A stretch of DNA of 64,000 nt from an uncultured Phascolarctobacterium sp. (GTDB lineage Bacteria; Bacillota; Negativicutes; Acidaminococcales; Acidaminococcaceae), in assembly GCA_900545025.1 (NCBI GenBank), contig UQXH01000004.1, positions 1-64,000 on the forward strand, written 5' to 3'. The translations under genes were made by a program, and so were the position numbers. Shown here piece by piece: positions 1 to 7,644 of the stretch. Position 1 is the first letter of the stretch. The number at the start of each line of letters is the position of its first letter. A model generated the notes under the pieces. The model worked only from the letters and a program-made list of their open reading frames with translations. It was not told the DNA's origin and made no database searches.

Positions 1-64
1 GATACTCCCCTATAAAAATGGCTATTTATCAACTGTTTGTTGTGACATAGCCTAATATTAAAGC

Positions 65-102
65 AAAAAGCTCAAGACGATTAATCTCGGCTTGAGCTTT
101 TT
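65..102 (-). terminator. Terminator after the secretin gene, possibly bidirectional
   Basis: Twelve-base perfect inverted repeat (65-76 with 91-102, arms AAAAAGCTCAAG / CTTGAGCTTTTT) around a 14-base loop. Read on the minus strand it lies about 10 bases past the secretin stop codon and ends in a T-run. The A/T-rich flanks would let it work on the plus strand too. Confidence 0.75.
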
Positions 103-112
103 ATGTACTGGA

Positions 113-1375
113 TTATGAATTTTTTTCTTGCGTAACAGTAGTTTTAAGCAGTTGCTGATTATAAATAGCAGGAGAAGTTCCTGCTTCGGTGATATAAGGT
201 GTAAGAATCATTAAGACTTCTGTTTTAACCTTACGGGTAGTACGATTTTTAAATAATTCTCCCAGTAAGGGAATATTAGAAAGCAGCGGGATTTTTTGAA
301 TGCTTTTTTGTTCTTCTTCGTTAATTAAGCCGCCAATTACAAGAGTTTCACCGCTGCGCATACGTACGTTGGTGTCGGCAGTACGACTGGTAATCTTATA
401 ATTACGTATTTCACTGACTAATGTAGGTGTGCTGACTTCTGTATGTACACTTGCAGTAATCATTTTGCTGTCGCTGCTGACAATAGGTGTATAGGTCAGT
501 TTGATACCTGCGTCCAGATATTCCGTGGCAGTATATGTGCCGCTGCTGTCATGCTTTTCTGTCTGGACAGGTATGTGGTCGCCGATGAAAATACTGGCTT
601 CCTTACCGGGAACGGTAATAATACGTGGGGTAGCAAGTATCCTGGCTTTGCCGTCAGCAAAAAGAGCATTTAAGGTTGCATTAAAATTAAACGCGTACCC
701 ATGCCAGAATTTAAAGCTGCCGCCAAAGTATTCGTTATCACTGTCAGAGTCAGTATTATCTGATTTATAATCGTCCTCTTTTTGCGGTATGGTATCCCAA
801 TTCCAGTTGATGCCGAGGTTTTCAGTCTGTTCTCTGTTAACGGCAATAATTTTTGCTTCCAAAGTTACCTGCTGTGCCGGTACATCCAGTGCGGTGAGTG
901 CGCTGCGCAGGCGTTGTTCATCGGTACTGCTGCCAACGAAGAGGACTGTATTGGTGAGCTGGTCGATAGTAAGCTTGCCATTGGCAAAAAGAGCTTTTAA
1001 AGAGTCTGCAATGTCCTTTACCGGTACATAATTTAACTTATAGGCAGCAACACTGTTATTATATTTAGTAAGATTTTCCTGTGTTGAAACTATTATCACA
1101 TCATCTATCTTGCGGTAGCTTAGACCTTTAGCGGCAGTGATAATGTCAAGTGCTGTAGTAAGCGGCAATTCGTGGATATTGATACTGATACGTCCTTTCA
1201 CAGTATCGTCCGTAATAATGTTTTTGCCTGAAAGGGATGCTGCGGCCTGCAGCACGTCTTTGATTTCTGCATTTTGCACTTGCAGTGAAACAGTGTCAGC
1301 TGCATTAGCTGGTGCGCTGTGTAGCATAAGCAAGAATGCAGTGGAAAAAGCGGTTAAGAAATATTTTAATCTCAT
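113..1375 (-). CDS. Short secretin (PilQ/GspD family)
   Basis: Outer-membrane secretin that would form the exit pore of a type IV pilus or type II-like secretion system. The 420-residue product starts with a signal peptide (about 1-25, ending ANA-A). A STN/N0-like domain follows (about 28-97), then one small N1-like ring domain (about 109-168), then the C-terminal secretin barrel (about 220-410) with the ATPRI...GKEASIFIGDHIPV stretch and the closing TEVLMILTPYI motif. It is shorter than classical PilQ or GspD (600-750 residues), because it has a single N-repeat and no AMIN domains. The start has an AGAAGG ribosome site, and the gene lies 4 bases after the PilP-like gene in one operon. A secretin implies an outer membrane. 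PilQ and GspD cannot be told apart here; the neighbouring PilT favours a pilus. Confidence 0.88.
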   Translation of the reverse strand: MRLKYFLTAFSTAFLLMLHSAPANAADTVSLQVQNAEIKDVLQAAASLSGKNIITDDTVKGRISINIHELPLTTALDIITAAKGLSYRKIDDVIIVSTQENLTKYNNSVAAYKLNYVPVKDIADSLKALFANGKLTIDQLTNTVLFVGSSTDEQRLRSALTALDVPAQQVTLEAKIIAVNREQTENLGINWNWDTIPQKEDDYKSDNTDSDSDNEYFGGSFKFWHGYAFNFNATLNALFADGKARILATPRIITVPGKEASIFIGDHIPVQTEKHDSSGTYTATEYLDAGIKLTYTPIVSSDSKMITASVHTEVSTPTLVSEIRNYKITSRTADTNVRMRSGETLVIGGLINEEEQKSIQKIPLLSNIPLLGELFKNRTTRKVKTEVLMILTPYITEAGTSPAIYNQQLLKTTVTQEKNS

Positions 1376-1379
1376 AAAT

Positions 1380-1826
1380 CTATCCTTCTAATTTCAGAGA
1401 AATCTGCTGCTGTGAATCGGTCAGGATAGTTGCGGAATTTGGCGTTAAAGCTTTTATTATGTAGGGACCGATTTTATCACCGGCAATATGATAGCTGCTT
1501 TGTCCTGCGTATTCAAAAATACCGGCTGTTTGGTCGCCGTGTGTTATTATTCCACGTAATATGGGTATAGCAGGTGCTGAAACGGCCTCTTGTGCTGAAA
1601 TTGCCTTGTTGCTTATAGCTCTGCTGGACAAAAAGGGGTTACGAAGCGGAGTAGCAGGCAGTACCGGTGTATAGTTTGCAGCTTTTACTGTTTTAGCAGG
1701 GAAAACGGTTATATTTGCAGCTGCTTGTCCTTGCAGATTGCAGCTATAATAAACTGTTCCTAAAATTAGAACACAGGACGTTAGGCGTAGGAAAGAATAT
1801 TTGTAAGCTGTATAATCTTTTTTCAT
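1380..1826 (-). CDS. PilP/GspC-like inner-membrane periplasmic protein
   Basis: Small membrane-anchored periplasmic protein, 148 residues, probably linking the inner-membrane pilus assembly platform to the secretin. An N-terminal hydrophobic segment (about 12-29) is followed by an Ala/Pro-rich linker. A compact C-terminal domain (about 85-148) follows, with the RNPFL box, LRGII, AGIFEYAG and a GDKIGPYIIKAL stretch. That pattern matches the HR/PilP fold, in which a small beta-domain contacts the secretin N0 domain. It is the first gene of the minus-strand operon and is followed at once by the secretin gene. The ribosome site (AAAGAAG) is weak. Family assignment rests on pattern and context; a GspC-like role is equally possible. 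Confidence 0.6.
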   Translation of the reverse strand: MKKDYTAYKYSFLRLTSCVLILGTVYYSCNLQGQAAANITVFPAKTVKAANYTPVLPATPLRNPFLSSRAISNKAISAQEAVSAPAIPILRGIITHGDQTAGIFEYAGQSSYHIAGDKIGPYIIKALTPNSATILTDSQQQISLKLEG

Positions 1827-1863
1827 ATTGATTCTTCTTTACGGTAAAATAAAAAGCTTTTAC

Positions 1864-1892
1864 ATTCTAATACAATTTTTTTGCTTTGACAA
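1864..1892 (-). promoter_or_regulatory. Promoter of the PilP-secretin operon
   Basis: On the minus strand, TTGTCA (plus 1887-1892) and TAGAAT (plus 1864-1869) are separated by exactly 17 bases, a good sigma-70/sigma-A match about 40 bases upstream of the PilP-like start. Confidence 0.6.
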
Positions 1893-1915
1893 TTCATTAT
1901 TGTGAAAATAATGAA
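1893..1915. repeat. Nine-base perfect inverted repeat in the divergent pilus promoter region
   Basis: TTCATTATT (1893-1901) and AATAATGAA (1907-1915) flank a 5-base loop directly beside the -35 box of the minus-strand promoter. No T-run follows on either strand, so an operator is likelier than a terminator. Confidence 0.55.
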
Positions 1916-1929
1916 AAATCTGTAAATTT

Positions 1930-1946
1930 AAACAATTTAATTGTTT
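1930..1946. repeat. Palindrome AAACAAT-TTA-ATTGTTT over the plus-strand -35 region
   Basis: Perfect 7-base arms (1930-1936 and 1940-1946) separated by 3 bases. The right arm contains the TTGTTT that would be the -35 box of the rightward promoter. A regulator bound here could control the PilB/PilT operon. Confidence 0.5.
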
Positions 1947-1968
1947 TATTTTGAAAACATGTTAAAAT
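1941..1968 (+). promoter_or_regulatory. Candidate promoter of the PilB/PilT-like operon
   Basis: TTGTTT (1941-1946), 16-base spacer, then TAAAAT (1963-1968) preceded by TG one base upstream (extended -10). It lies 45 bases before the GTG start. The -35 is weak. Confidence 0.4.
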
Positions 1969-2013
1969 AATGCGTATTGCAGTAAATTTACTGAGAGAAT
2001 GGAGCCATAATAC

Positions 2014-3231
2014 GTGGATGAGAAATATTTTACAAATGATAAAATTAGCTTTAATAGTACAGGTACAAACGGAAATGATATGCAGGCTGCTGATATTGTA
2101 GAAAATATTTTCTCGCAGGCCGTTAAGCTTCATGCCAGTGATATTCATATGGAGCCTTTAGATAAGGGGGCAAGAGTAAGGCTTAGAATAGACGGATTGT
2201 TGCAAACAGTGAAGGAAATTCCAGCCGTTAGGTACAATTCTGTTGCTTCCAGGATAAAGATATTGTGCGGAATGGATATTGCAGAAAAAAGAGTACCGCA
2301 GGATGGTCGGCTGGACATTACAAGAGAAGGGCGCTGTATTGATTTGCGTATTTCTACCTTGCCTACTATCAGAGGCGAAAAAATCGTAATCAGGGTACTT
2401 GATAAAGAGGGCGCGTTGTTTTCTTTGAGTCAATTAGCTTTTTCTGAGGATAATCTTAAATTATATAAAAGTATGTATAAGACTGCGCGCGGTATTGTTT
2501 TGATTACAGGGCCGACCGGCAGCGGTAAGTCTACGACATTATATGCTACTTTGAATGAGCTGAATACGCAGGAACAGAATATAATTACTATTGAAGATCC
2601 TGTTGAATATAAAATTGACGGTGTCAATCAGGTAGCAGTAAATCAGAAAACAGGACTTACTTTTGCCAAAGGATTACGTGCTATCGTCAGACAGGATCCG
2701 AATATCATCATGGTAGGCGAGATACGTGATACTGAAACAGCGCAGATTGCCATTCAGTCAGCGTTAACAGGGCATCTTGTGTTAAGCACACTGCATACAA
2801 ACAGCGCTGCCGGTGCTATAACAAGATTGTTGGATATGGGGATTGAGCCATTTCTTTTGACATCTGCTGTTCGTGGTGTCGTAGCGCAGAGACTGGTAAG
2901 GAAAGTTTGTCCGCATTGCTGTGAGCAATATGAGGCGGAAGCCTGGGAAAAGGCTTTTCTGCAAATACAACTAGGTGAACAACTGCTCTTACGGCGCGGC
3001 ACAGGTTGTGAAAAGTGCGGTTTTACAGGCTATAAGGGAAGAATGGCGGTACAGGAGGTATTGCCGATAACTGAGCAAATGACTGGTCGTATTTTGCATC
3101 GTGACAGCGAGGCGGTAATACAGGAGGCTGCACGCAAAAACGGTTTTATAAGCTTAAAACAAGATGGTATTGATAAGGCTATGGCAGGATATACGACTGT
3201 CGCTGAGTTAATGCGTTCAGTGTGCAGCTGA
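2014..3231 (+). CDS. Type IV pilus/type II secretion assembly ATPase (PilB/GspE family)
   Basis: Hexameric cytoplasmic ATPase that would power pilin or pseudopilin polymerisation. The 405 residues hold an N2 domain (about 24-125), Walker A GPTGSGKST (166-174), the Asp/His boxes, a Walker B region ending IIMVGEIRD (about 231-238) and a C-terminal zinc-binding tetracysteine (C299xxC302 and C332xxC335), the hallmark of PilB/GspE as opposed to PilT. It is about 150 residues shorter than proteobacterial PilB because it lacks the N1 (MshEN) domain, resembling ComGA-type ATPases. The start is GTG, about 9 bases after GGAG. It diverges from the secretin operon and is followed after 15 bases by a PilT-like gene. 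No platform protein (PilC) or pilin gene is in the window. Confidence 0.88.
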   Translation: MDEKYFTNDKISFNSTGTNGNDMQAADIVENIFSQAVKLHASDIHMEPLDKGARVRLRIDGLLQTVKEIPAVRYNSVASRIKILCGMDIAEKRVPQDGRLDITREGRCIDLRISTLPTIRGEKIVIRVLDKEGALFSLSQLAFSEDNLKLYKSMYKTARGIVLITGPTGSGKSTTLYATLNELNTQEQNIITIEDPVEYKIDGVNQVAVNQKTGLTFAKGLRAIVRQDPNIIMVGEIRDTETAQIAIQSALTGHLVLSTLHTNSAAGAITRLLDMGIEPFLLTSAVRGVVAQRLVRKVCPHCCEQYEAEAWEKAFLQIQLGEQLLLRRGTGCEKCGFTGYKGRMAVQEVLPITEQMTGRILHRDSEAVIQEAARKNGFISLKQDGIDKAMAGYTTVAELMRSVCS

Positions 3232-3246
3232 CAGGAAGGTGATAAA

Positions 3247-4236
3247 ATGCTGGCATTATTAGCAAAAGCAAGGAACATGGGAGCATCAGATGTGCATTTT
3301 ACTGTGGGATGTCCGCCTATGATGCGTTGTCAAGGTAATTTGTCGTCATTGGCAGCACATATTGTGACTGATTTAGACATGGAAAATTTTGCTGCCGCAG
3401 TTTTTACACAGAATTTATGCGCAAGATTTGAACATGCCGGAGAGGTTGATTTTGCCTATTCTTTAGATAAGGATACTCGCTGCCGTATAAATATTTTTCG
3501 CCGATGCGGCAGTATTGCTGCTGCTATAAGACTGATAACAGCAAGAATACCTACTTGTGAGGAATTGGGTCTGCCGCGAACTGTTTGTAATTTTACTGCT
3601 TTGAAATATGGGCTGGTGCTTATTACAGGACCAACCGGCAGTGGTAAGTCTACAACCTTGGCAGCGCTTATCAATAAACTGAATGAAGAGCAAAGTCTGC
3701 ATATCCTTACATTAGAAGACCCGGTAGAATATAGGCATACAGCGAAGAAAAGTATTATCAACCAGAGAGAGGTTGGCAGTGATACGGAATCCTTTGCTAC
3801 AGGCTTACGCAGTGCATTGCGGGAAGACCCGGATATTATCATGGTCGGCGAATTACGAGATAAAGAGACGATGAGTACAGCCCTGAAAGCGGCAGAAACG
3901 GGGCATTTAGTATTGGCAACATTGCATACAGGTGATGCGGTAACTACTGTGAGCAGGATCATTGACTTTTTCCCGGAAAATCAGCAGCAGATTAAAAGTC
4001 AGTTGTCTGCTTGTCTGCAGGGAATTGCTTGTCAGGAATTATTGACTAATGCTTCTGGCAACGGGAGAGTAGCTGCTTTTGAGATAATGACGGTGACGCC
4101 GGCCTTGCGCAATTTAATCCGCGAAGGTAAAGTACATCAACTGGAGTCTTTTATCCAGACCGGAACACAGTACGGTATGATTACTAAGGCGGATTATATA
4201 AAGAAATTACAACAGGAAGGTAAAGTGCCGCAATAA
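3247..4236 (+). CDS. pilT: Type IV pilus retraction ATPase (PilT family)
   Basis: Cytoplasmic retraction motor that depolymerises type IV pili (twitching, DNA uptake). The 329-residue length is typical. It has Walker A GPTGSGKST (128-136), Walker B ending IIMVGELRD (about 197-204), the His box ETGHLVLATLHT (about 217-228) and the PilT-like segment AVTTVSRIIDFFP. It lacks the zinc tetracysteine of the upstream PilB-like ATPase, which supports a retraction role. It lies 15 bases downstream of that gene with an AGGAAGGTGAT ribosome site, so the two are one operon, and it ends at a terminator shared with the convergent antiporter gene. Confidence 0.88.
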   Translation: MLALLAKARNMGASDVHFTVGCPPMMRCQGNLSSLAAHIVTDLDMENFAAAVFTQNLCARFEHAGEVDFAYSLDKDTRCRINIFRRCGSIAAAIRLITARIPTCEELGLPRTVCNFTALKYGLVLITGPTGSGKSTTLAALINKLNEEQSLHILTLEDPVEYRHTAKKSIINQREVGSDTESFATGLRSALREDPDIIMVGELRDKETMSTALKAAETGHLVLATLHTGDAVTTVSRIIDFFPENQQQIKSQLSACLQGIACQELLTNASGNGRVAAFEIMTVTPALRNLIREGKVHQLESFIQTGTQYGMITKADYIKKLQQEGKVPQ

Positions 4237-4270
4237 AAAAGAGGAGATTTATTTGAATCTCATCTTTTTT
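4234..4270. terminator. Bidirectional terminator between pilT and the antiporter gene
   Basis: Imperfect inverted repeat, AAAAAAGAGGAGATT with AATCTCATCTTTTTT (one mismatch), around a short loop, with an A-run on one side and a T-run on the other. It sits between two convergent stop codons. Confidence 0.7.
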
Positions 4271-4276
4271 ATATGT

Positions 4277-6589
4277 TTAAAGAATTTCTTCACGGACTAA
4301 GGTATTAATCATTTTCTGTTTACCAAGTACCCACAGCAGGTCGCCTTTTTCAAATACTAAGGAAACATTGGGATTAGTGATAATATAAGCGCCGCGCTCA
4401 AGTCCTATTACCAGGCAATGCCATGTTTCACGTAAGTTTGCAGCTTTCATTGATTTACCTAAGATAGGAGAATGACGGTCGATGCTGATGGCACAGGAAA
4501 GGAAATGGTCTTGTTCTGTGTTGGAGTTTTGCAGCATAAATTCACGCAGGCTGATAGGCTTGTTTATTGGTTCCAGTTCTATTCTTTGGCTTTCTACGGC
4601 AGTACTCAGCAGCTTTAACTGTGATGCAGTACCGATAAGCAGCAGCTGAGAATTTTTTTCCAAGACATGAGATCCTCCTGGCATATCATAAGTATGCTGC
4701 GGGGTGGTTATCTGCAGAATATTGCAGCCATATAACTCACGGAAAGCAAGCTGATTAAGAGATTTGCCAATCAACGAAGATGTTTGCGGCACCTTACAGC
4801 TGACAAGTTGAAAATCTTGGTCAAAGCAGTTAAGGCAGCTACTATCTTCACTTGCAGAATTTTCACGATGACGGCGCATATGTTTTTCGTTTAAGTTTAC
4901 AAGAAAACGTGACTCAATACGTAGATATTCGCCAAGCAGCCAGTCAGAGGAAGAAATAAAATAGGAAAAAGCTAAGACTGCCAAGATAGAAAACAGAGCC
5001 TGGAGTCCGATAATAGTGTTGAAGACGAAATAGAGGGCACATGCAGAGGACAGCATCTTAAAGAAGACTAAAATCAGCAGCGGCAGATGATTAGAACGTT
5101 TTTTCAGCCACAGAACGGAAAATAGCTCGGCGTTGCCAGTTCTGTTTTGCAGCAAGGCACGCAGGATGGGAGCCATGACAGCCAAGGTGATACCGCCGGC
5201 AATAAAGTTTGCCAAAGGTAATTGCAGCACATTTGTAAAATATGGCAGCAGATAGAAGCTGGCACCTAAAGCTATAGCAATGAGTAATGTAAGGAAAATC
5301 AACATTCTGGTAAAATAGCCGCGCAGTAATTTGGACCAATCGGCATCTTCTTTTACTTCTTCCGTGTTATTATTGGTATAACGGCTGAGTATGTTCAGAA
5401 ATTTTTCTGGCAGCAATCTGCTGACAGCGTTATAGGCTGGTTCGGAAGCCATAATACAGAAGGGTGTTGTAAAAGTCGTTGTTACAGAAACTGCTACTAT
5501 GATAGGGTAAAGAAAATCGCTGGTAAGACCAAGTGAGCTGCCCATAGAGGCAAGGATAAAGGAGAATTCGCCTACCTGAGTAAGGCTGAATCCGCAACGC
5601 ATAGCTGTTTTCAAATCCTGACCGGAGGCAAGGACGCCGGAAGTAGAAAAGATAATTTGTCCAATAATAGTAACAAGGATGATGCACAGGATAGGTAAAG
5701 CGTATTCGATAAGCAGAGAAGGATTTACCAACATGCCTACAGATACAAAGAAGACTGCACCAAAAAGGTCTTTGAGAGGTTTGATGAGATGTTCGATATG
5801 TTCGGCATTAGGCGCTTCGGCAATAAGAGAGCCCATGATGAAGGCGCCAAGCGCAGAAGAAAAGCCCATACTGGTTGCCAGGACAACCATTCCCAGGCAT
5901 AATCCCGTAGAAGCTACGATAAGGGTTTCGTCGTTGACAAGATTGCGAGTTCGTTTAAAGAATGTAGGAACAAGATACATGCCCAGTACAAACCAGAGCA
6001 CCAGGAAGAAGACAAGGCGTAATATGCTTTTGATAAGGTCAAGTGTGGATATATCGGCCGTAGCTGCAGCAAGCGTGCTGATCATGACCATCATGACAAT
6101 AGCGGCAATGTCCTCGATAATCAGGATTCCCAGTACAATGGAAGCAAAACGTTCATTTTTTACTTTTAAATCGTCGTAGGCTTTGATAATGATGATTGTT
6201 GATGACATGGTAAGCATACAGCCAAGAAAGAGGCTGTCGACCTGATTCCAGCCTAAAAGATTACCGCAGAGAAAACCTGCACCAAACATGCCGCCAAGGA
6301 TAATGGTCACAGCAATAAAAGCAGTACTGCCTACGCTTTTCAGCTTATAAAAGCTAAATTCCAGACCAAGAGCAAACAGCAGGAAAATAACGCCGATTTC
6401 TGACCAGGTTTGGATATTGGCGGTATCTGAAATAGTTGGGAAGAAATTAAAATGCGGACCGGTAATAAAACCGGCAATAATATAGCCGAGGACTACGGGC
6501 TGATTGATTTTTTTGAACAAGATTGTGGTAAAACCTGCAACCAGCAAAATCATGGACAGGTCAATAATAATCTGTGGTAAATGGGCCAT
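4277..6589 (-). CDS. Kef-type cation:proton antiporter (CPA2) with two C-terminal RCK_C domains
   Basis: Integral membrane antiporter, probably potassium or sodium for protons, 770 residues. Residues 1 to about 390 are the Na+/H+ exchanger domain with many hydrophobic helices (for example GYIIAGFITGPHFNFFP and the MLTMSSTIIIIKAYDDL stretch). Extra hydrophobic helices occupy about 425-560. Two TrkA_C/RCK_C-like domains follow: about 600-680 (VPQTSSLIGKSLNQLAF) and about 690-765 (SPILGKSMKAANLR). No nucleotide-binding TrkA_N (RCK_N) domain is visible, unlike E. coli KefB/KefC, so gating by glutathione adducts or NAD is not expected. An AGGAG ribosome site sits 7 bases before the ATG. The gene is monocistronic between a shared terminator and a divergent promoter region. 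Confidence 0.82.
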   Translation of the reverse strand: MAHLPQIIIDLSMILLVAGFTTILFKKINQPVVLGYIIAGFITGPHFNFFPTISDTANIQTWSEIGVIFLLFALGLEFSFYKLKSVGSTAFIAVTIILGGMFGAGFLCGNLLGWNQVDSLFLGCMLTMSSTIIIIKAYDDLKVKNERFASIVLGILIIEDIAAIVMMVMISTLAAATADISTLDLIKSILRLVFFLVLWFVLGMYLVPTFFKRTRNLVNDETLIVASTGLCLGMVVLATSMGFSSALGAFIMGSLIAEAPNAEHIEHLIKPLKDLFGAVFFVSVGMLVNPSLLIEYALPILCIILVTIIGQIIFSTSGVLASGQDLKTAMRCGFSLTQVGEFSFILASMGSSLGLTSDFLYPIIVAVSVTTTFTTPFCIMASEPAYNAVSRLLPEKFLNILSRYTNNNTEEVKEDADWSKLLRGYFTRMLIFLTLLIAIALGASFYLLPYFTNVLQLPLANFIAGGITLAVMAPILRALLQNRTGNAELFSVLWLKKRSNHLPLLILVFFKMLSSACALYFVFNTIIGLQALFSILAVLAFSYFISSSDWLLGEYLRIESRFLVNLNEKHMRRHRENSASEDSSCLNCFDQDFQLVSCKVPQTSSLIGKSLNQLAFRELYGCNILQITTPQHTYDMPGGSHVLEKNSQLLLIGTASQLKLLSTAVESQRIELEPINKPISLREFMLQNSNTEQDHFLSCAISIDRHSPILGKSMKAANLRETWHCLVIGLERGAYIITNPNVSLVFEKGDLLWVLGKQKMINTLVREEIL

Positions 6590-6648
6590 TGTTATACTCC
6601 TGCTTTCCTGAAAATTAACGCGTAAGTCAAACTGCGCCTTGATTAGTT

Positions 6649-6678
6649 AAAGACAAAAACATAGAAATGTTGTATAAT
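6649..6678 (+). promoter_or_regulatory. Candidate promoter of the class IV aminotransferase homologue
   Basis: TATAAT at 6673-6678 with an AAGACA -35-like box at 6649-6654 and an 18-base spacer. The start site would fall at about 6685, exactly at the inverted repeat 6685-6704. Confidence 0.45.
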
Positions 6679-6684
6679 AATTAT

Positions 6685-6704
6685 CTGTATATGTTATTAT
6701 ACAG
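6685..6704. repeat. Operator-like inverted repeat CTGTATA-N6-TATACAG
   Basis: Perfect 7-base arms (6685-6691 and 6698-6704) separated by 6 bases, just downstream of a TATAAT box. The TGTATA-N6-TATACA core has the TGT-N12-ACA layout of TyrR-like boxes; this is a resemblance only. No T-run follows, so it is not a terminator. Confidence 0.5.
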
Positions 6705-6771
6705 TATTTTACGTGATGAAAATATGAATTTTATTTGTAATCTGCATTTTATTATATTGGAGGTTTATAGT

Positions 6772-7638
6772 ATGAGTGAAGAACTGGTTTTAATCAATGG
6801 TGAAATAATGCCTAAAAATGAAGCTTATATTGATGTCGACGATCGCGGACATAATTTTGGTGACGGTGTATTTGAAATCGTTCCTGTCTACAACGGACGC
6901 TGCTTTGCTTTACTGCCGCATATGAATAATCTGTTTGAGTCTGTAATTCACAGTAAAATTCCCGGCGTATACATGATTGAAGAGCTGGTAGAATTCCATG
7001 AGAATCTGCTGCAGGCTGCAGGTGTAAGCGACTGCGAAGTTTATACTCAGGTTACTCGCGGCAGCGGTGCTTATGGTTTGGCTTATCCTGAACAATGCAT
7101 TCCTAATCTGACGATGTTTATCGTGCCTGTTGATAGAAACGCTTTGGCAGAAAGACGCGAAAAAGGTGTAAATCTTATTACTGAAGAAGATATCCGCTGG
7201 CAGCACTGTGATATCAATACACTGAACAGGATGCCGGAAGCTATGGCTAAACAAAAAGCATTTATTTCTAATGCTTTTGATGCCTTATTTGTACGTGACG
7301 GCAAGATTACTGAAACTACAGAAGCAAGCTTCTTTATTTATAAAGATGGAATTTTGTGGACACATCCGGAAAACAATTTTATTCATAAAAATATCACCAG
7401 AAAACTCTTGGTAGAAAGACTGGCTCCTGATTTACAGCTGCAGGTTATCGAACGTGCTTTTGACAAGGAGTTTGCTTTAAAAGCAGATGAAGCATTTATC
7501 TGCGGTCCCCGTTGTGAGTTTATGCCGGTAGTAAAAATTGACCGCGGATTTATTGGTGATGGTAAGCCGGGTGCTGTAACAGCCTCTATACAGAAGGCAT
7601 ATCAGGATTTTGTAGCTGCTGAATGCCCGGCAAAATGA
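6772..7638 (+). CDS. Class IV aminotransferase-fold protein lacking the catalytic lysine
   Basis: Homologue of D-amino acid / branched-chain aminotransferases (fold-type IV PLP enzymes), 288 residues. Start ATG 6772 is chosen for the GGAGG 8 bases upstream; an in-frame upstream extension has no ribosome site and crosses the promoter. Family marks are clear: RGHNFGDGVFE (about 24-34), VTRGSG, an EASFF segment and KDGILWTHPENNFI. However, where D-alanine aminotransferases have DIKSLN, with the lysine that binds PLP, this protein has DINTLN: Asn149, codon AAT at 7216-7218. The substrate-carboxylate region (TRGSGAYGL) and the phosphate-binding region (CGPRCEFMPV) also differ from the D-alanine aminotransferase pattern I recall. 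It is probably not an active transaminase. It is followed after 6 bases by an ECF S-like membrane protein. Confidence 0.8.
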   Translation: MSEELVLINGEIMPKNEAYIDVDDRGHNFGDGVFEIVPVYNGRCFALLPHMNNLFESVIHSKIPGVYMIEELVEFHENLLQAAGVSDCEVYTQVTRGSGAYGLAYPEQCIPNLTMFIVPVDRNALAERREKGVNLITEEDIRWQHCDINTLNRMPEAMAKQKAFISNAFDALFVRDGKITETTEASFFIYKDGILWTHPENNFIHKNITRKLLVERLAPDLQLQVIERAFDKEFALKADEAFICGPRCEFMPVVKIDRGFIGDGKPGAVTASIQKAYQDFVAAECPAK

Positions 7639-7644
7639 TGTGCC

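Noticed and set aside
6667..6771. 35-codon N-terminal extension of the aminotransferase homologue
   Set aside because: It overlaps the -10 box and inverted repeat and lacks a ribosome site; ATG 6772 has GGAGG and matches family N-termini.
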